Shown piece after piece: positions 1 through 8,918 of a stretch of 64,000 bases of DNA (the first letter of the stretch is position 1; every line of letters starts with the position of its first letter). Origin of the DNA: Rhodococcus sp. 14-2470-1b (lineage in GTDB: Bacteria > Actinomycetota > Actinomycetes > Mycobacteriales > Mycobacteriaceae); the NCBI RefSeq assembly GCF_002259415.1, contig NZ_NPFY01000026.1:1-64000 (forward strand). Direction: 5' to 3'. The translations under genes were made by a program, and so were the position numbers. A model generated the notes under the pieces. The model searched no databases. It was not told where the DNA came from and saw only the letters and a program-made list of their open reading frames with translations.

Positions 1-97
1 GAAACGCCCGGTCCCATTCCGAACCCGGAAGCTAAGCCCTCCAGCGCCGATGGTACTGCACCCGACAGGGTGTGGGAGAGTAGGACACCGCCGAACA
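1..97 (+). rRNA. rrf: 5S ribosomal RNA, 3' part (5' end outside window)
   Basis: The first bases match the conserved actinobacterial 5S rRNA body: the CCCATTCCGAACCCGGAAG stretch, the GGTACTGC segment and the GGGAGAGTAGGACACCGCC 3' arm. The 5' portion is cut off by the window edge. A strong intrinsic terminator follows within 10 bp, as expected for the last gene of an rrn operon. The exact 3' end is estimated from 5S consensus. Confidence 0.93.
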
Positions 98-105
98 CAT
101 TTTCC

Positions 106-141
106 AGAACACCCCCGAACCACACGGTTCGGGGGTGTTCT
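106..141 (+). terminator. rrn operon terminator hairpin
   Basis: A perfect 16-bp inverted repeat (AGAACACCCCCGAACC and its complement) with a 4-nt ACAC loop starts 9 bp after the 5S rRNA. There is no long T-run, which is common for high-GC actinobacterial terminators. Confidence 0.9.
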
Positions 142-228
142 GCATTCCCGAACAAAAACACTCCACCGTGCATCCCCCTCGGACACCCGTCGGGCACACC
201 AAAGAGTCGAACGCTCGCCTACGAGCCG

Positions 229-283
229 GACGCTCACCCAGGTGCTAGCACCTGGCCGTGCATCTGGCACAACGGTGAGCATC
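229..283. repeat. 55-bp direct repeat, copy 1, with 18-bp palindrome
   Basis: Copy 1 matches copy 2 (417-471) with only a few substitutions. The core CCAGGTGCTAGCACCTGG (238-255) is a perfect 18-bp palindrome. Outer arms GCTCACC and GGTGAGC also pair, so the element could form a long foldback. It resembles a REP-like intergenic element; function unknown. Confidence 0.8.
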
Positions 284-416
284 CATCACCGAGCAACGGA
301 CCACACCCACGAAAACACCCCCCGAATATGCGCTCACACCCCCTCCACACGCACAACACGAGGGTGAATCCACCCCCCTCCGCCAGTCAGAGACACAGAC
401 GCACACCCATGTGCCA

Positions 417-471
417 GACGCTCACCCAGGTGCTAGCACCTGGCCGTGCACCTGACACAACGGCGAGCATC
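417..471. repeat. 55-bp direct repeat, copy 2, with 18-bp palindrome
   Basis: Second copy of the element at 229-283. The 18-bp palindrome core (426-443) is identical, while the right outer arm is GGCGAGC instead of GGTGAGC, so only the core palindrome is strictly conserved. Confidence 0.8.
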
Positions 472-549
472 TGCGCCAGGACTTACCCGCGCACCCGTTG
501 GTTGGCCTGGGTTGCCCCTGCCCCCTGCCCCTGTACCCGGGGCTGGACG

Positions 550-2109
550 TCAGGCGGTGGGGGAGGCGAGGACGGTTTCTGCGGATCGGCCGCGGAGGGT
601 GACGCTGTCTCCGAACTTCCAGCACGAGCTTTCGGGATCGGATGCGCCCTCTACCGTGATCTTCGAGGCAAGGATGGCGCCGGGTGCGTTCTTGGCCAGG
701 TCCGACAGGCGGGCGGCTTCGTTGACCGGATCGCCGATGACTGTGTACTCGAAGCGTGACTTCGCACCGACGTTGCCGGCGACCGCGCGTCCGGAGGCGA
801 CGCCGACGGCTGCGCTGCACTCGGGTACCTCGTCGCGGAGCCGTGTACTGATCTTCCGTGCGGCGGCAAGGGCAGCGCCACAGTGGTCTTCCATATCGCC
901 GGGAGCTCCGAAGATGGCCAAGGCGGCGTCACCCTCGAACTTGTTGATGAAGCCGCCGTGCTCGTCGACCTCGTCGACCACCACGGCGAAGAAACGATTG
1001 AGTAGAGCGACGACTTCGGCGGGCGGACGCGACGACGCGATCTCCGTGGAACCGACCAGATCGATGAAGAAGACAGCAATGTCTCGTTCTTCGCCGCCGA
1101 GTTCTGGATTCTTGCTCAGTGCAGCCTCGGCAACTTCGTGTCCGACGTGGCGGCCGAACAGATCCCGAATTTTCTCTCGTTCGCGGATGCCGTCGGCCAT
1201 GCGATTGAAGCCGCTCTGAAGTTCGCCGAGCTCGGTGCCGTCGTACACGGCAAGGTGTACGTCCGAGTTGCCGCGCTCGAGCTCCGCCATTCCCGATCTC
1301 ACATTGCTGATGGGTGCGGTGGTGGCGAAACCACCCAAGAGAGTCAGGAAGAAACCGAAGACCAGGGTGATGCCGCCGAGCGCCAGAATCGCGACAGCCA
1401 TTCTGTCCGCGTCCGTCTGGTACGGCCGAATGAAGCTGAAGATTGCAATGATCATGAGGCCAGCGACAGGTACGCCTGTCCCCAGGATCCAGGACAGAAT
1501 CGACCGTCCCATCACACCGGCGATCCGAATGCGTCGTGGATCGCCGGCCTCGAGCGCGCGTGCCGCTGCTGGGCGCAGTGCGAACTCGCTGAGGAGATAA
1601 CTGAACGCACAGACTACGGTTCCACCGGCACCGATCGTGAACGCCACCTTGGGAATCGACTGAGGATCGATGATGCCGTCGATCGTGGTGATCAGGACGA
1701 GCCCAACTGTCCACAACAGGATCTGAACGCGGGTGAGCTGCCACGGCATGGACAGGGTGTTGACCTGTTCCTTACGCGTCGGCTTCCGGTCCTCGATGGC
1801 CCACCGCAACGCCCGTACGGCGCGCGTAGTACCCCAGAGAACACCGACGATGAACGCCAAACCGACGTATACCGGGATGACGATGTAATTGACCCACCAG
1901 TACTTCGGAACCAGAACATCAGGCCCCGGCACCACGACACTCACCAGTGCACCCACGATGACGGCACCGATGAGATTGGACCCCAGCAGGAAAATCGTCA
2001 GCAGTATCTGGACGCGGACGCGTCGGCGTCTGGGGGACTCGGACGTGTCGCCGAGTAGGCGTGATCCGAGCGGTGCGGCGGATCGTCTGAATTGCGGCAT
2101 GGTGGTCAC
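550..2109 (-). CDS. membrane adenylate/guanylate cyclase with HAMP domain
   Basis: A 519-residue class III nucleotide cyclase that would make cAMP at the membrane. About six hydrophobic segments (roughly residues 33-55, 71-92, 126-146, 155-176, 205-225, 240-262) precede a HAMP linker (about 262-315) and a catalytic domain (about 340-500). The metal-binding Asp in FFIDLVGST, the Lys in INKFEGDAALAIFG and the VIGDPVNEAARL motif are all present, so it should be active. The architecture matches the mycobacterial Rv1318c-Rv1320c/Rv3645 family, and nucS lies next door as in M. tuberculosis. The start is GTG at 2109; an ATG three codons in (2100) is the alternative. It is divergent from nucS across only 33 bp. 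Confidence 0.93.
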   Translation of the reverse strand: MTTMPQFRRSAAPLGSRLLGDTSESPRRRRVRVQILLTIFLLGSNLIGAVIVGALVSVVVPGPDVLVPKYWWVNYIVIPVYVGLAFIVGVLWGTTRAVRALRWAIEDRKPTRKEQVNTLSMPWQLTRVQILLWTVGLVLITTIDGIIDPQSIPKVAFTIGAGGTVVCAFSYLLSEFALRPAAARALEAGDPRRIRIAGVMGRSILSWILGTGVPVAGLMIIAIFSFIRPYQTDADRMAVAILALGGITLVFGFFLTLLGGFATTAPISNVRSGMAELERGNSDVHLAVYDGTELGELQSGFNRMADGIREREKIRDLFGRHVGHEVAEAALSKNPELGGEERDIAVFFIDLVGSTEIASSRPPAEVVALLNRFFAVVVDEVDEHGGFINKFEGDAALAIFGAPGDMEDHCGAALAAARKISTRLRDEVPECSAAVGVASGRAVAGNVGAKSRFEYTVIGDPVNEAARLSDLAKNAPGAILASKITVEGASDPESSCWKFGDSVTLRGRSAETVLASPTA

Positions 2110-2130
2110 AGACTAGCGTTCGGTTTGGCT

Positions 2131-2136
2131 TAGGGT
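2131..2136 (+). promoter_or_regulatory. putative -10 element of nucS (TAGGGT)
   Basis: A TAnnnT-type hexamer ends 6 nt before the GTG start of nucS. There is no Shine-Dalgarno sequence between it and the start, so a leaderless mRNA is the simplest reading. This is inference from spacing only. Confidence 0.4.
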
Positions 2137-2142
2137 GGGCAA

Positions 2143-2814
2143 GTGCGTCTCGTAATTGCTCGGTGCCAAGTGGACTACGTCGGTCGTCTTACCGCTCATC
2201 TTCCTCCTGCTAGGAGGCTACTTCTCGTCAAGTCCGACGGGTCCGTGAGTATTCACGCCGATGACCGCGCGTACAAGCCGTTGAACTGGATGAGCCCACC
2301 GTGCTGGACTGTCGAATCCACCGAGGACGACACCATCAAGTGGGTCGTGACGAACAAGGCCGGCGAGGAACTGCGCATCACGATCGAGGACGTCGAACTC
2401 GATTCGAGCCACGAGCTCGGCGTCGATCCCGGTCTCGTCAAGGATGGCGTCGAGTCGCATCTTCAGGAACTGTTGGCTGAACACGTGGAGACTCTCGGTG
2501 AGGGTTACACGTTGGTTCGCCGCGAGTACATGACGGCCATCGGCCCAGTGGATCTGCTGTGTCGCAACGCCGACGGTGGAACGGTTGCGGTCGAGATCAA
2601 GCGCCGCGGTGAAATCGACGGCGTCGAACAGCTCACCCGCTACCTCGAGCTGCTGAACCGTGATCCGGTGCTGGCGCCGGTCAGTGGAGTTTTCGCCGCG
2701 CAGATCATCAAACCGCAGGCACGGACGTTGGCGACAGATCGCGGAATCCGTTGCCTGACCCTGGACTACGACGTTCTCCGTGGAACCGAAAGCACGGAGT
2801 TTCGGCTGTTCTGA
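2143..2814 (+). CDS. nucS: NucS/EndoMS mismatch-specific endonuclease
   Basis: A 223-residue homologue of mycobacterial NucS (Rv1321), the enzyme of the non-canonical mismatch repair of actinobacteria that lack MutS/MutL. It cuts both strands at mismatches. The C-terminal PD-(D/E)XK nuclease shows GPVDLL (Asp137) and VEIKRR (Glu151, Lys153). The extreme C-terminus EFRLF resembles a sliding-clamp binding motif, as reported for this family. The start is GTG at 2143, chosen because length and N-terminus ([16 protein letters not shown]) match the family. It is divergent from the cyclase with 33 bp between starts. Confidence 0.97.
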   Translation: MRLVIARCQVDYVGRLTAHLPPARRLLLVKSDGSVSIHADDRAYKPLNWMSPPCWTVESTEDDTIKWVVTNKAGEELRITIEDVELDSSHELGVDPGLVKDGVESHLQELLAEHVETLGEGYTLVRREYMTAIGPVDLLCRNADGGTVAVEIKRRGEIDGVEQLTRYLELLNRDPVLAPVSGVFAAQIIKPQARTLATDRGIRCLTLDYDVLRGTESTEFRLF

Positions 2815-2837
2815 CGGCTTCTTCTACAATCGAGACC

Positions 2838-3164
2838 GTGCCTCGGCGTAATCACGACAGGAAAGCGAACCGTAAAACCAACGGTTCGCGTGAGTCGCGT
2901 CCCGATTCGCTGATGGGTGGCGCCCGGATCGAGAGTGGTCCGTCGGGGTGGTCCGACGAGGAGTTCACGACGCGCACCGTCCCCGGAAATCGGGCGACGA
3001 AGACCTACCGATGCCCGGGCTGCGATCACGAGATCAGACCTGGGGTGTCACACGTCGTGGCGTGGCCGGCTGCCGAGCTCGGCGGCCCGGACAATCGGCG
3101 GCACTGGCATTCCGGCTGCTGGTCGGGGAGGGCGACTCGCGGCTTGACGCGGCGCTGGTCGTAA
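2838..3164 (+). CDS. conserved small protein with CxxC/HxxxCW zinc-type motif (Rv1322-like)
   Basis: A 108-residue basic protein. Its N-terminal 30 residues are rich in Arg, Lys and Asn. The second half carries YRCPGCDHEI followed by HWHSGCW, a likely zinc-binding arrangement. Position right after nucS and the length suggest the counterpart of M. tuberculosis Rv1322. Homologues are sometimes labelled ATP/GTP-binding protein, but no P-loop is visible, so that label is not supported. The start is GTG at 2838, 23 bp after nucS, preferred because upstream in-frame codons overlap nucS. The function is not known. Confidence 0.75.
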   Translation: MPRRNHDRKANRKTNGSRESRPDSLMGGARIESGPSGWSDEEFTTRTVPGNRATKTYRCPGCDHEIRPGVSHVVAWPAAELGGPDNRRHWHSGCWSGRATRGLTRRWS

Positions 3165-3183
3165 CCAGCGCCGCACTCATCCG

Positions 3184-4131
3184 TCAGGAAGAGGCTTCGG
3201 CTTTGTCCTTGTCGTCGGACTTGTCGGACGACTCGTCGTCCTTGCCGAGTGCGATCGCCTCGGGGGAGTCCAGAAGCTCGCTTTCGCGGTTGACGGACGC
3301 GAGCATCGCGGGGACCGAATCGAGTTGTCCGCGAATGCCCAAGAGCTGAGCCAGAACTCGGCTCCGGAGGACGCGCAGTTCCTCGGCGAGTTCCTTCGAA
3401 TGCGCAATGCGTCGTTCGCTCTGCTCGGTGGCGGCCTGGAGTCGACGCGTGGCTTCCGTCGTAGCCTCTTCGATGCGATGCGCAGCATCGGCCTTGCTGG
3501 AGCTTTCGAGATCCTCCAGTGCGGCGAGGATCTTCGTGCGGCGGTCCGCCATCGTGATCTCGAAGTCCTCCTGCACCTTGGCGCGCTTGGCTTCGGACTC
3601 CGCAGCGAGCTGGTCGCGCTCGGCCTGCGCGGCTTCGACGACTCGCGCTGCCTCCGTTCGAGCCTGAGCCATCGTTTGTTCGTGCTCGGTCTCGAGTGCG
3701 GACCTACGTTCTTCGAGCTCGGCTACCAGCGACTCGTGACGGCCACGAAGACGAGCGCTCTCCTGTTCGGCGACCGAGACCATTTCCTCCGCTTCGGCAT
3801 GTGCCTTGGCCCTGACCTCCGAGGCCTCGTCCGAAGCAAGACGAAGCATGCGAGAGATGCGGTCGCTCATACCTTCAGCGGTGGTCGGCGGTACCGACAG
3901 GCGATCGATGTCCTTGCGGAGTTCGTCGATCTCGTCTCGGGCGTCGTCGAGTTGCTTGGCCAGGTCGCGGGCCTGTGCAGCCGCGGCATCACGATCAGCG
4001 GTCGTCAGCCGCAGTTCGGCGTCGAACCTTTCGAAATAGTTCGTGACTTCGTCGCGGTCGAATCCCTTTCGGACGAGGGAGAAGGGAAGTTGCACACCGG
4101 TGCGCTCTTGCTCTGTGGCCATGGCGGTCAA
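3184..4131 (-). CDS. DivIVA-like coiled-coil protein
   Basis: A 315-residue protein that is coiled coil for most of its length. The N-terminus (LVRKGFDRDEVTNYFERFDAE, about residues 18-38) resembles the membrane-curvature-binding start of DivIVA/Wag31 proteins, followed by long Ala/Glu/Arg-rich heptads (about 45-260) and an acidic, Ser/Lys/Asp-rich tail. A role in polar growth, cell-envelope organisation or as a cytoskeletal scaffold is plausible by family, not shown. ATG at 4131 and ATG at 4122 are both possible starts. It converges on the upstream zinc-motif gene with 19 bp between stops. Confidence 0.85.
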   Translation of the reverse strand: MTAMATEQERTGVQLPFSLVRKGFDRDEVTNYFERFDAELRLTTADRDAAAAQARDLAKQLDDARDEIDELRKDIDRLSVPPTTAEGMSDRISRMLRLASDEASEVRAKAHAEAEEMVSVAEQESARLRGRHESLVAELEERRSALETEHEQTMAQARTEAARVVEAAQAERDQLAAESEAKRAKVQEDFEITMADRRTKILAALEDLESSSKADAAHRIEEATTEATRRLQAATEQSERRIAHSKELAEELRVLRSRVLAQLLGIRGQLDSVPAMLASVNRESELLDSPEAIALGKDDESSDKSDDKDKAEASS

Positions 4132-4167
4132 TTTACCGGTGCGTAGGGTCGAGAGCCAGACGATGGG

Positions 4168-4647
4168 TCAATGAATCGGACTTTGGGTCGGTTCTACGAG
4201 TTCGATGAGGACTCCGCCTGCATCTTTGGGATGAACGAAGTTGATTTTCGAGTCCGCAGTTCCTCGGCGCGGCTCGTCGTAGAGCAGTCGGACGCCGCGC
4301 GCACGCAACTCCGTCGAGATCCGGCCGATGTCCGTGACGCGGTAAGCGAGCTGCTGTAAGCCCGGGCCGTTGCGATCGATGAACTTGGCGATCGTCGAGT
4401 TCTCGTCGAGCGGCGCGAGGAGCTGCAACGCCGTCGACCCGTCCGAGGCGCCGGGGAAAGACAACATCGCTTCGCGAACTCCCTGGCTTTCGTTGACCTC
4501 TTCGTGGGTCGAGACCATGCCGAGATGCTCTGCGTACCAGGCGATGGCTGCATCGAGATCGGGGACGGCGATACCGACGTGGTCGATTGCCGTGACGAGG
4601 TCTGATGGAAGTGGGAGTCCCGTGGACGGTCGAGTGTCGGTGGTCAT
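4168..4647 (-). CDS. mce: methylmalonyl-CoA epimerase (VOC superfamily)
   Basis: A 159-residue glyoxalase-fold enzyme that interconverts (R)- and (S)-methylmalonyl-CoA, linking propionyl-CoA carboxylation to methylmalonyl-CoA mutase. Family hallmarks are IDHVGIAVPDLDAAIAWY near the N-terminus, a central LQLLAP strand, and NFVHPKDAGGVLIELVEP at the C-terminus carrying the His and Glu metal ligands. The start is ATG at 4647; longer in-frame reading would run into the divergent fadA4 gene. Length and position match Rv1322A of M. tuberculosis, also divergent from fadA4. Confidence 0.93.
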   Translation of the reverse strand: MTTDTRPSTGLPLPSDLVTAIDHVGIAVPDLDAAIAWYAEHLGMVSTHEEVNESQGVREAMLSFPGASDGSTALQLLAPLDENSTIAKFIDRNGPGLQQLAYRVTDIGRISTELRARGVRLLYDEPRRGTADSKINFVHPKDAGGVLIELVEPTQSPIH

Positions 4648-4741
4648 AGAGTCGACGGTAGCGGTGGTTGCTTGGCAACGCTCACCGGGGCTGTCAAAGT
4701 AAATGGCGACTAACTTCGTCGCATACGGTTGGAGGAACATC

Positions 4742-5932
4742 GTGACCACGTCCGTCATCGTCGCTGGGGCCAGGACCCCGGTTGGTCGGTTGTCCGGAGC
4801 ACTGAAGGATTTCTCGGGTTCGGATCTCGGCGGGATCGCGATCAAGGGTGCGCTGGAGAAGTCGGGTGTCGCTCCCGAGCTTGTCGAGTACGTCATCATG
4901 GGGCAGGTTCTCACGGCCGGTGCGGGTCAGATCCCGGCTCGGCAGGCTGCGGTCGCGGCGGGGATTCCGATGGATGTTCCGGCGTTGACGATCAACAAGG
5001 TGTGCCTGTCGGGTGTCGATGCGATCGCGTTGGCCGATCAGCTGATCCGGGCGGGGGAGTTCGAGGTCGTCGTCGCCGGTGGTCAGGAGTCGATGACGCA
5101 GGCACCGCACATGCTCGAGAAGTCGCGTGCGGGGTTCAAGTACGGCGATGTGACGATGAAGGATCACCTCGCCTACGACGGGTTGTACGACATCTTCACC
5201 GATCAGGCGATGGGCGGGCTCACCGAATCGCGTAACGAGGGTGCGGTCGCGTCCACCCGGGAGGAGCAGGACGCGTTCGCGGCGGCGTCGCATCAGCGTG
5301 CGGCGACGGCGTGGAAGAACGGCGTGTTCGACGACGAGGTCGTGCCGGTGGAGATCCCGCAGCGCAAGGGTGATCCGATCGTGTTCTCCCAGGACGAGGG
5401 CATCCGTGCCGACACCACCGCCGACACTCTGGCCAAGCTGCGGCCGGCGTTCTCGAAGACCGGCACCATCACCGCAGGTAATGCCTCGACGATCAACGAC
5501 GGTGCTGCCGCGGTGATCGTGATGAGCAAGGCCAAGGCCGAGAGCTTGGGGCTGGAGTGGATCGCGGAGATCGGTGCGCACGGTGTGGTTGCCGGGCCGG
5601 ATTCGTCGCTGCAGTCGCAGCCGGCGCGGGCGATCGTCAAAGCCTGCGCGAAGGAAGGGATCGATCCGAAGGATCTGGATCTGATCGAGATCAACGAGGC
5701 GTTCGCGGCGGTCGGTATCGCCTCGACGCGTGAACTGGGGATCGACGAGAGCAAGGTCAACGTCAACGGTGGTGCTATCTCCATCGGGCATCCTCTGGGG
5801 ATGTCCGGTGCGCGTATCGCTCTGCACCTCGCTCTGGAACTGCAGCGTCGCGGCGGTGGTGTCGGCGCAGCTGCACTGTGCGGCGGAGGCGGACAAGGCG
5901 ACGCGCTGATCATTCGGGTGCCGAAGAAGTAA
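4742..5932 (+). CDS. fadA4: acetyl-CoA acetyltransferase (thiolase)
   Basis: A 396-residue biosynthetic-type thiolase that condenses or cleaves acetoacetyl-CoA. The acyl-accepting Cys lies in [14 protein letters not shown], and the C-terminal [11 protein letters not shown] and CGGGGQGDA motifs complete the active site. The start is GTG at 4742, with GGAGGA about 6 nt upstream; further upstream in-frame codons lack a ribosome site. Codon use is strongly biased, suggesting high expression. It is adjacent to and divergent from the epimerase, the same arrangement as Rv1322A/Rv1323. Confidence 0.96.
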   Translation: MTTSVIVAGARTPVGRLSGALKDFSGSDLGGIAIKGALEKSGVAPELVEYVIMGQVLTAGAGQIPARQAAVAAGIPMDVPALTINKVCLSGVDAIALADQLIRAGEFEVVVAGGQESMTQAPHMLEKSRAGFKYGDVTMKDHLAYDGLYDIFTDQAMGGLTESRNEGAVASTREEQDAFAAASHQRAATAWKNGVFDDEVVPVEIPQRKGDPIVFSQDEGIRADTTADTLAKLRPAFSKTGTITAGNASTINDGAAAVIVMSKAKAESLGLEWIAEIGAHGVVAGPDSSLQSQPARAIVKACAKEGIDPKDLDLIEINEAFAAVGIASTRELGIDESKVNVNGGAISIGHPLGMSGARIALHLALELQRRGGGVGAAALCGGGGQGDALIIRVPKK

Positions 5933-5946
5933 AGAGAAAGTAAGCC

Positions 5947-6003
5947 CACAGCATGGTGGCTCTGGTCAAGACTTACGGGTGAGATCAGAGCCACTACGCT
6001 GTG
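5947..6003. terminator. long inverted repeat after fadA4
   Basis: CACAGC and GTGGCTCTG on the left pair with CAGAGCCAC and GCTGTG on the right around an internal mismatch and a loop of about 15 nt. It starts 15 bp after the fadA4 stop, so it most likely ends that transcript. Confidence 0.65.
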
Positions 6004-6032
6004 TCGTAGTAGTTCGGGCACAATGGTCTTCC

Positions 6033-6398
6033 ATGGTGAACTTCTTCGACCTGAGCACGACCGCCAAGCGCTTCCGTTTCGTTGCAGTCCTGGAGGCCCT
6101 CACGTGGCTCGGTCTGCTGATCGGAATGGCGTTCAAGTACATCCCGGCCGACGGCAACGAGATCGGCGTCAAGATCTTCGGACCGATTCATGGCGCTGTT
6201 TTCGTCCTCTACCTGGTCGTCACGGTCGTCACTGCGGTGAAGCTGCGGTGGAACGTCGTCACGACCCTCCTGGCTGCCCTGGCCAGCATCCCGCCGTTCG
6301 GCACGGTCGTCTTCGAGATCTGGGCCGCGCGCACAGGAAAGCTTGCAGAGCTCAGTGGACCGGGCGTCGGTCTCGGTAAGGGCTCGACCGTCGCGTAG
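6033..6398 (+). CDS. DUF3817 integral membrane protein
   Basis: A 121-residue protein with about three hydrophobic helices (roughly residues 15-35, 50-70, 75-98). The pattern FRFVAVLEALTWLGLLIGMAFKY...GPIHGAVFVLYLV is typical of DUF3817 proteins, whose function is unknown. A second member of the same family lies at 25274-25621. The start is ATG at 6033. Its TAG stop overlaps the first base of a 23-bp repeat at 6398. Confidence 0.88.
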   Translation: MVNFFDLSTTAKRFRFVAVLEALTWLGLLIGMAFKYIPADGNEIGVKIFGPIHGAVFVLYLVVTVVTAVKLRWNVVTTLLAALASIPPFGTVVFEIWAARTGKLAELSGPGVGLGKGSTVA

Positions 6399-6420
6399 GA
6401 GTGGAGCCTGCGGAATGACC
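6398..6420. repeat. 23-bp repeat, copy 1 (upstream of thioredoxin/TPR gene)
   Basis: A 23-bp sequence with the core GTGGAGCCTGCGGAATGACC occurs here and, identical over all 23 bases, at 22980-23002 upstream of rph. Here it starts at the last base of the DUF3817 stop codon and ends 67 bp before the next gene. It contains GGAAT, which resembles an ECF sigma factor -35 element, but no matching -10 is obvious. Confidence 0.75.
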
Positions 6421-6487
6421 GGGGCTGGTCGGGGGTGACGCACCTTCGCGGTAGTGGGCGGGCGGATGAGATGACAAACTGTAGAGC

Positions 6488-7432
6488 GTGACTCGTCCCG
6501 GTTCTCGCTCGTCAGCCCGTCCGCCAGCAGCTGTTCCGGCATCCATCGCCGGTGCAGTGGATCTGTCCGCCCTGAAAGACCGTCCGGCGCCGCCACCTGC
6601 GGCGGCTGGTGAGGTCGCCGAAGGTGGCTTGCCTCCGATCGTCGACGTGACGACCGCCACTTTCGAAGACGAGGTTCTACGCCGGTCGTCTCAGGTGCCG
6701 GTCGTCGTCGACCTGGGTTCTGCGCGGTCGCCGCAGTCTGTTTCGCTCACGCGTCTGCTCGGGCAGTTGGCTCTGGAGGCCGGCGGCCGGTGGATCCATG
6801 CCCGCGTCGACGTGGATACCAACCCGCAGATCGCGCAGGCATTCGGGGTGCAGGCGATCCCCACCGTCGTTGCTGTCGCGGGTGGCCAGCCCCTCGCTGA
6901 CTTCCAGGGATCGCAGCCGGAGGATCAGCTTCGGAAGTGGATCGAAGCGATCGAACAGGCCACGGCAGGAAAGCTCACGGGGCCTCCTGGAGCAGAGCCG
7001 ATCGAGGACGAGCCGGAGCCGGAAGACCCGAGGCTCGTGGCGGCCGAAGAGGCCCTCGACGACGGCGATTTCGACACGGCCATCGCGGCGTACGAGGACA
7101 TCATCGCCGCCGAGCCTGCGAACGCCGACGCCAAAGCTGCGCTGCGGCAGGTCAAGTTCCTGGCGCGGGTGCAGAACGTCGACGCCGATGCTGTTGCGAG
7201 GGCCGACGCCGATCCTGCCGATGTTGCGGCGCGGATCGAAGCTGCCGACGTCGAACTGTCGCAGCAGAATCCAGAGGCAGCGTTCGGTCGTCTCATCGAC
7301 GGCATCAAGCGGACCGCGGGTGACGAGAGAACGCAGTTGCGGACCCGGTTGCTCGAACTGTTCGAGCTGTTCGACGCCGCCGACCCCGTTGTTGTCGCCG
7401 CGCGCAGGAAGCTTGCGTCCGCGCTGTACTGA
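6488..7432 (+). CDS. thioredoxin-like/tetratricopeptide co-chaperone (CnoX/YbbN family)
   Basis: A 314-residue protein. After a Pro/Ala-rich N-terminus a thioredoxin fold (about residues 50-160; VPVVVDLGSARSPQS ... ARVDVDTNPQIAQAFGVQAIPTVV) is followed by an acidic linker and helical repeats (about 175-310). The CxxC active site is replaced by Ser-Ala-Arg-Ser, so it should not be a disulfide reductase. CnoX-type proteins act as holdases that bind unfolded clients. It corresponds by position to Rv1324. The start is GTG at 6488. Confidence 0.88.
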   Translation: MTRPGSRSSARPPAAVPASIAGAVDLSALKDRPAPPPAAAGEVAEGGLPPIVDVTTATFEDEVLRRSSQVPVVVDLGSARSPQSVSLTRLLGQLALEAGGRWIHARVDVDTNPQIAQAFGVQAIPTVVAVAGGQPLADFQGSQPEDQLRKWIEAIEQATAGKLTGPPGAEPIEDEPEPEDPRLVAAEEALDDGDFDTAIAAYEDIIAAEPANADAKAALRQVKFLARVQNVDADAVARADADPADVAARIEAADVELSQQNPEAAFGRLIDGIKRTAGDERTQLRTRLLELFELFDAADPVVVAARRKLASALY

Positions 7433-7463
7433 CCGGATCGTCCTGAACTGGGCTGTTTCAGCC

Positions 7464-8918
7464 TCAGCGGTAGCGGGCGTTGCAGGTGTCCTGGCCGTAG
7501 AGAACTCCCGAGCGGAACGCGTCGACACGCGAGAAGCCGCTCGGGAGGGTGACGCCGTTGATGTCGCTTGCCGTCAATCCGTCACTGAGGAGACCGGACA
7601 CGGCCTCGTCGAGGTCGCCGGGGGACAACCACACTTCGAGGTCGGTGGCCTCCGGGTTCTCCGAACTCAACCCGGCGGTGATCACTCCGGACAGGCATGC
7701 CGAGCGCAGCGCGGTCTGGGGGTTGTCGAGCGGCTGGCCTGCCGCGTTCTGGACCGCGAGCGTGTAGCGGGAAGCGAAGAGCACATAGGCGCTGTAATCG
7801 CCGGAGACGTTCAGAGGGATGACGTCACCGCGCTGTGGCCGCTCGGCGGTTCCGAGCTCTGCGAGCGCTGGAACGTCCACGCCGATGGTGTTGCTCGATG
7901 CGCAGTACGACACCGGCTCGGTCGACGTTCCTTCCGGGCAGCCGGTGTCGGTGCCGTCGTAGGACACCGTGGGGGGATTCGAAAGTGCAAGAAGGCTTTC
8001 GAAGGACCGCACGAAAGCTTGCAGCGTTTCCTCGGTCACCGGCAGTTCACCGTCGTCGTCGGCGTCGGAGAATTTCTGTGGCAGATCCGCTCGGCGCGAA
8101 TCGATCTCCGCCTCGTCGATGGCGACGCACGCAGACGCGCCGTCGGTGAAACCGAGCTGTACAGCAGTGACTCGCTCGAACGCCGAACCGTGCACCGAAT
8201 CCGGGTCGTTGGGGTCGACGTCGCGCACTGCGACCGTCGCCGCGAGCACGCCGTTGAGCCCGTCGGAGGTGTTGATGGTGAAGTGCGGCGACTCGTCCTC
8301 GGCGACATGCCGGATGAATGCACCCGCGAAACAGTCGGCCTGCTGCTCGGCAACGATGGTCGGAGTGTCCTCTCCGACCAGACCGGACTGGTGCTGAATC
8401 GAATGGCCGTATTCGTGGGCGATGACCATGACCACGGCCATGGGGCCGAAGGCGTCGATCAGCGCAGGCAACAGGATCGTTCTGTCCCAGCCGATCGTGT
8501 CGTCTTTCATGCAATACGCAGCGTTGGGGATACCGCCGGTCCGGAAACCACAGAAACGTGCTCCCTGACCTTCCTCCTCGCTCGCATCCCACGAGATCAG
8601 CTCCGACACGGGAGTGAACTGCGTCTTGAACAACTCGGGGTACGTCTGCGTCCAGTACCGCTGGATGTCCTCGATCGCGTTGGTCGCGATGACGTCGGAG
8701 TCGGTACCCTCCGAGCCCGTCACCTGCAGAGTCGAGTTCGTCATGCCGGGGCGCGGACCACTGGGACCGTCGGTGACAGGAAGACCCGCCACGGTGAACG
8801 GGTTGTCGTAGATCGACACGGCGCGGCCGTCGACGCTCTGCGCGCACGACGCGAGCAGAGCCGACGCTGCGATCAGTGCGGTCATCCACAGTGTGCGTCG
8901 GGTACGACCGCGACTCAT
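7464..8918 (-). CDS. lipoprotein neutral zinc metallopeptidase
   Basis: A 484-residue exported protein of the putative neutral zinc metallopeptidase family (YpfJ type). The N-terminus has a signal peptide with lipobox LLASC (lipidated Cys25). The zinc site is HEYGH (His168, Glu169, His172) with a downstream EQQADCFAGAF segment that would supply the third ligand. Substrates are unknown. The ATG at 8918 directly abuts the glgB stop (8919), so it is translated from the glgE-glgB transcript. Its 3' end converges on the thioredoxin/TPR gene with 31 bp between. Confidence 0.9.
   Translation of the reverse strand: MSRGRTRRTLWMTALIAASALLASCAQSVDGRAVSIYDNPFTVAGLPVTDGPSGPRPGMTNSTLQVTGSEGTDSDVIATNAIEDIQRYWTQTYPELFKTQFTPVSELISWDASEEEGQGARFCGFRTGGIPNAAYCMKDDTIGWDRTILLPALIDAFGPMAVVMVIAHEYGHSIQHQSGLVGEDTPTIVAEQQADCFAGAFIRHVAEDESPHFTINTSDGLNGVLAATVAVRDVDPNDPDSVHGSAFERVTAVQLGFTDGASACVAIDEAEIDSRRADLPQKFSDADDDGELPVTEETLQAFVRSFESLLALSNPPTVSYDGTDTGCPEGTSTEPVSYCASSNTIGVDVPALAELGTAERPQRGDVIPLNVSGDYSAYVLFASRYTLAVQNAAGQPLDNPQTALRSACLSGVITAGLSSENPEATDLEVWLSPGDLDEAVSGLLSDGLTASDINGVTLPSGFSRVDAFRSGVLYGQDTCNARYR

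Larger units (their letters stand above)
142..549. other. intergenic region with repeats, no gene seen
   Basis: Between the rrn terminator and the 3' end of the cyclase gene there is about 400 bp with no convincing coding frame. It is proline/arginine-biased in every frame and holds two 55-bp direct repeats (229-283 and 417-471). Confidence 0.7.

Noticed and set aside
422..820. coding frames over the 142-549 repeats and cyclase 3' end
   Set aside because: Repeats and terminal cyclase sequence read in other frames; no ribosome site.
1138..2058. 306-codon plus-strand frame over the cyclase gene
   Set aside because: The cyclase has complete catalytic motifs on the other strand.
2838..3164. ATP/GTP-binding annotation of the Rv1322-like protein
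   Set aside because: No Walker motif is present; a Cys/His zinc-type motif is.
3325..4146. 273-codon plus-strand frame over the DivIVA-like gene
   Set aside because: The minus-strand coiled-coil frame explains the sequence; the plus frame is its complement.
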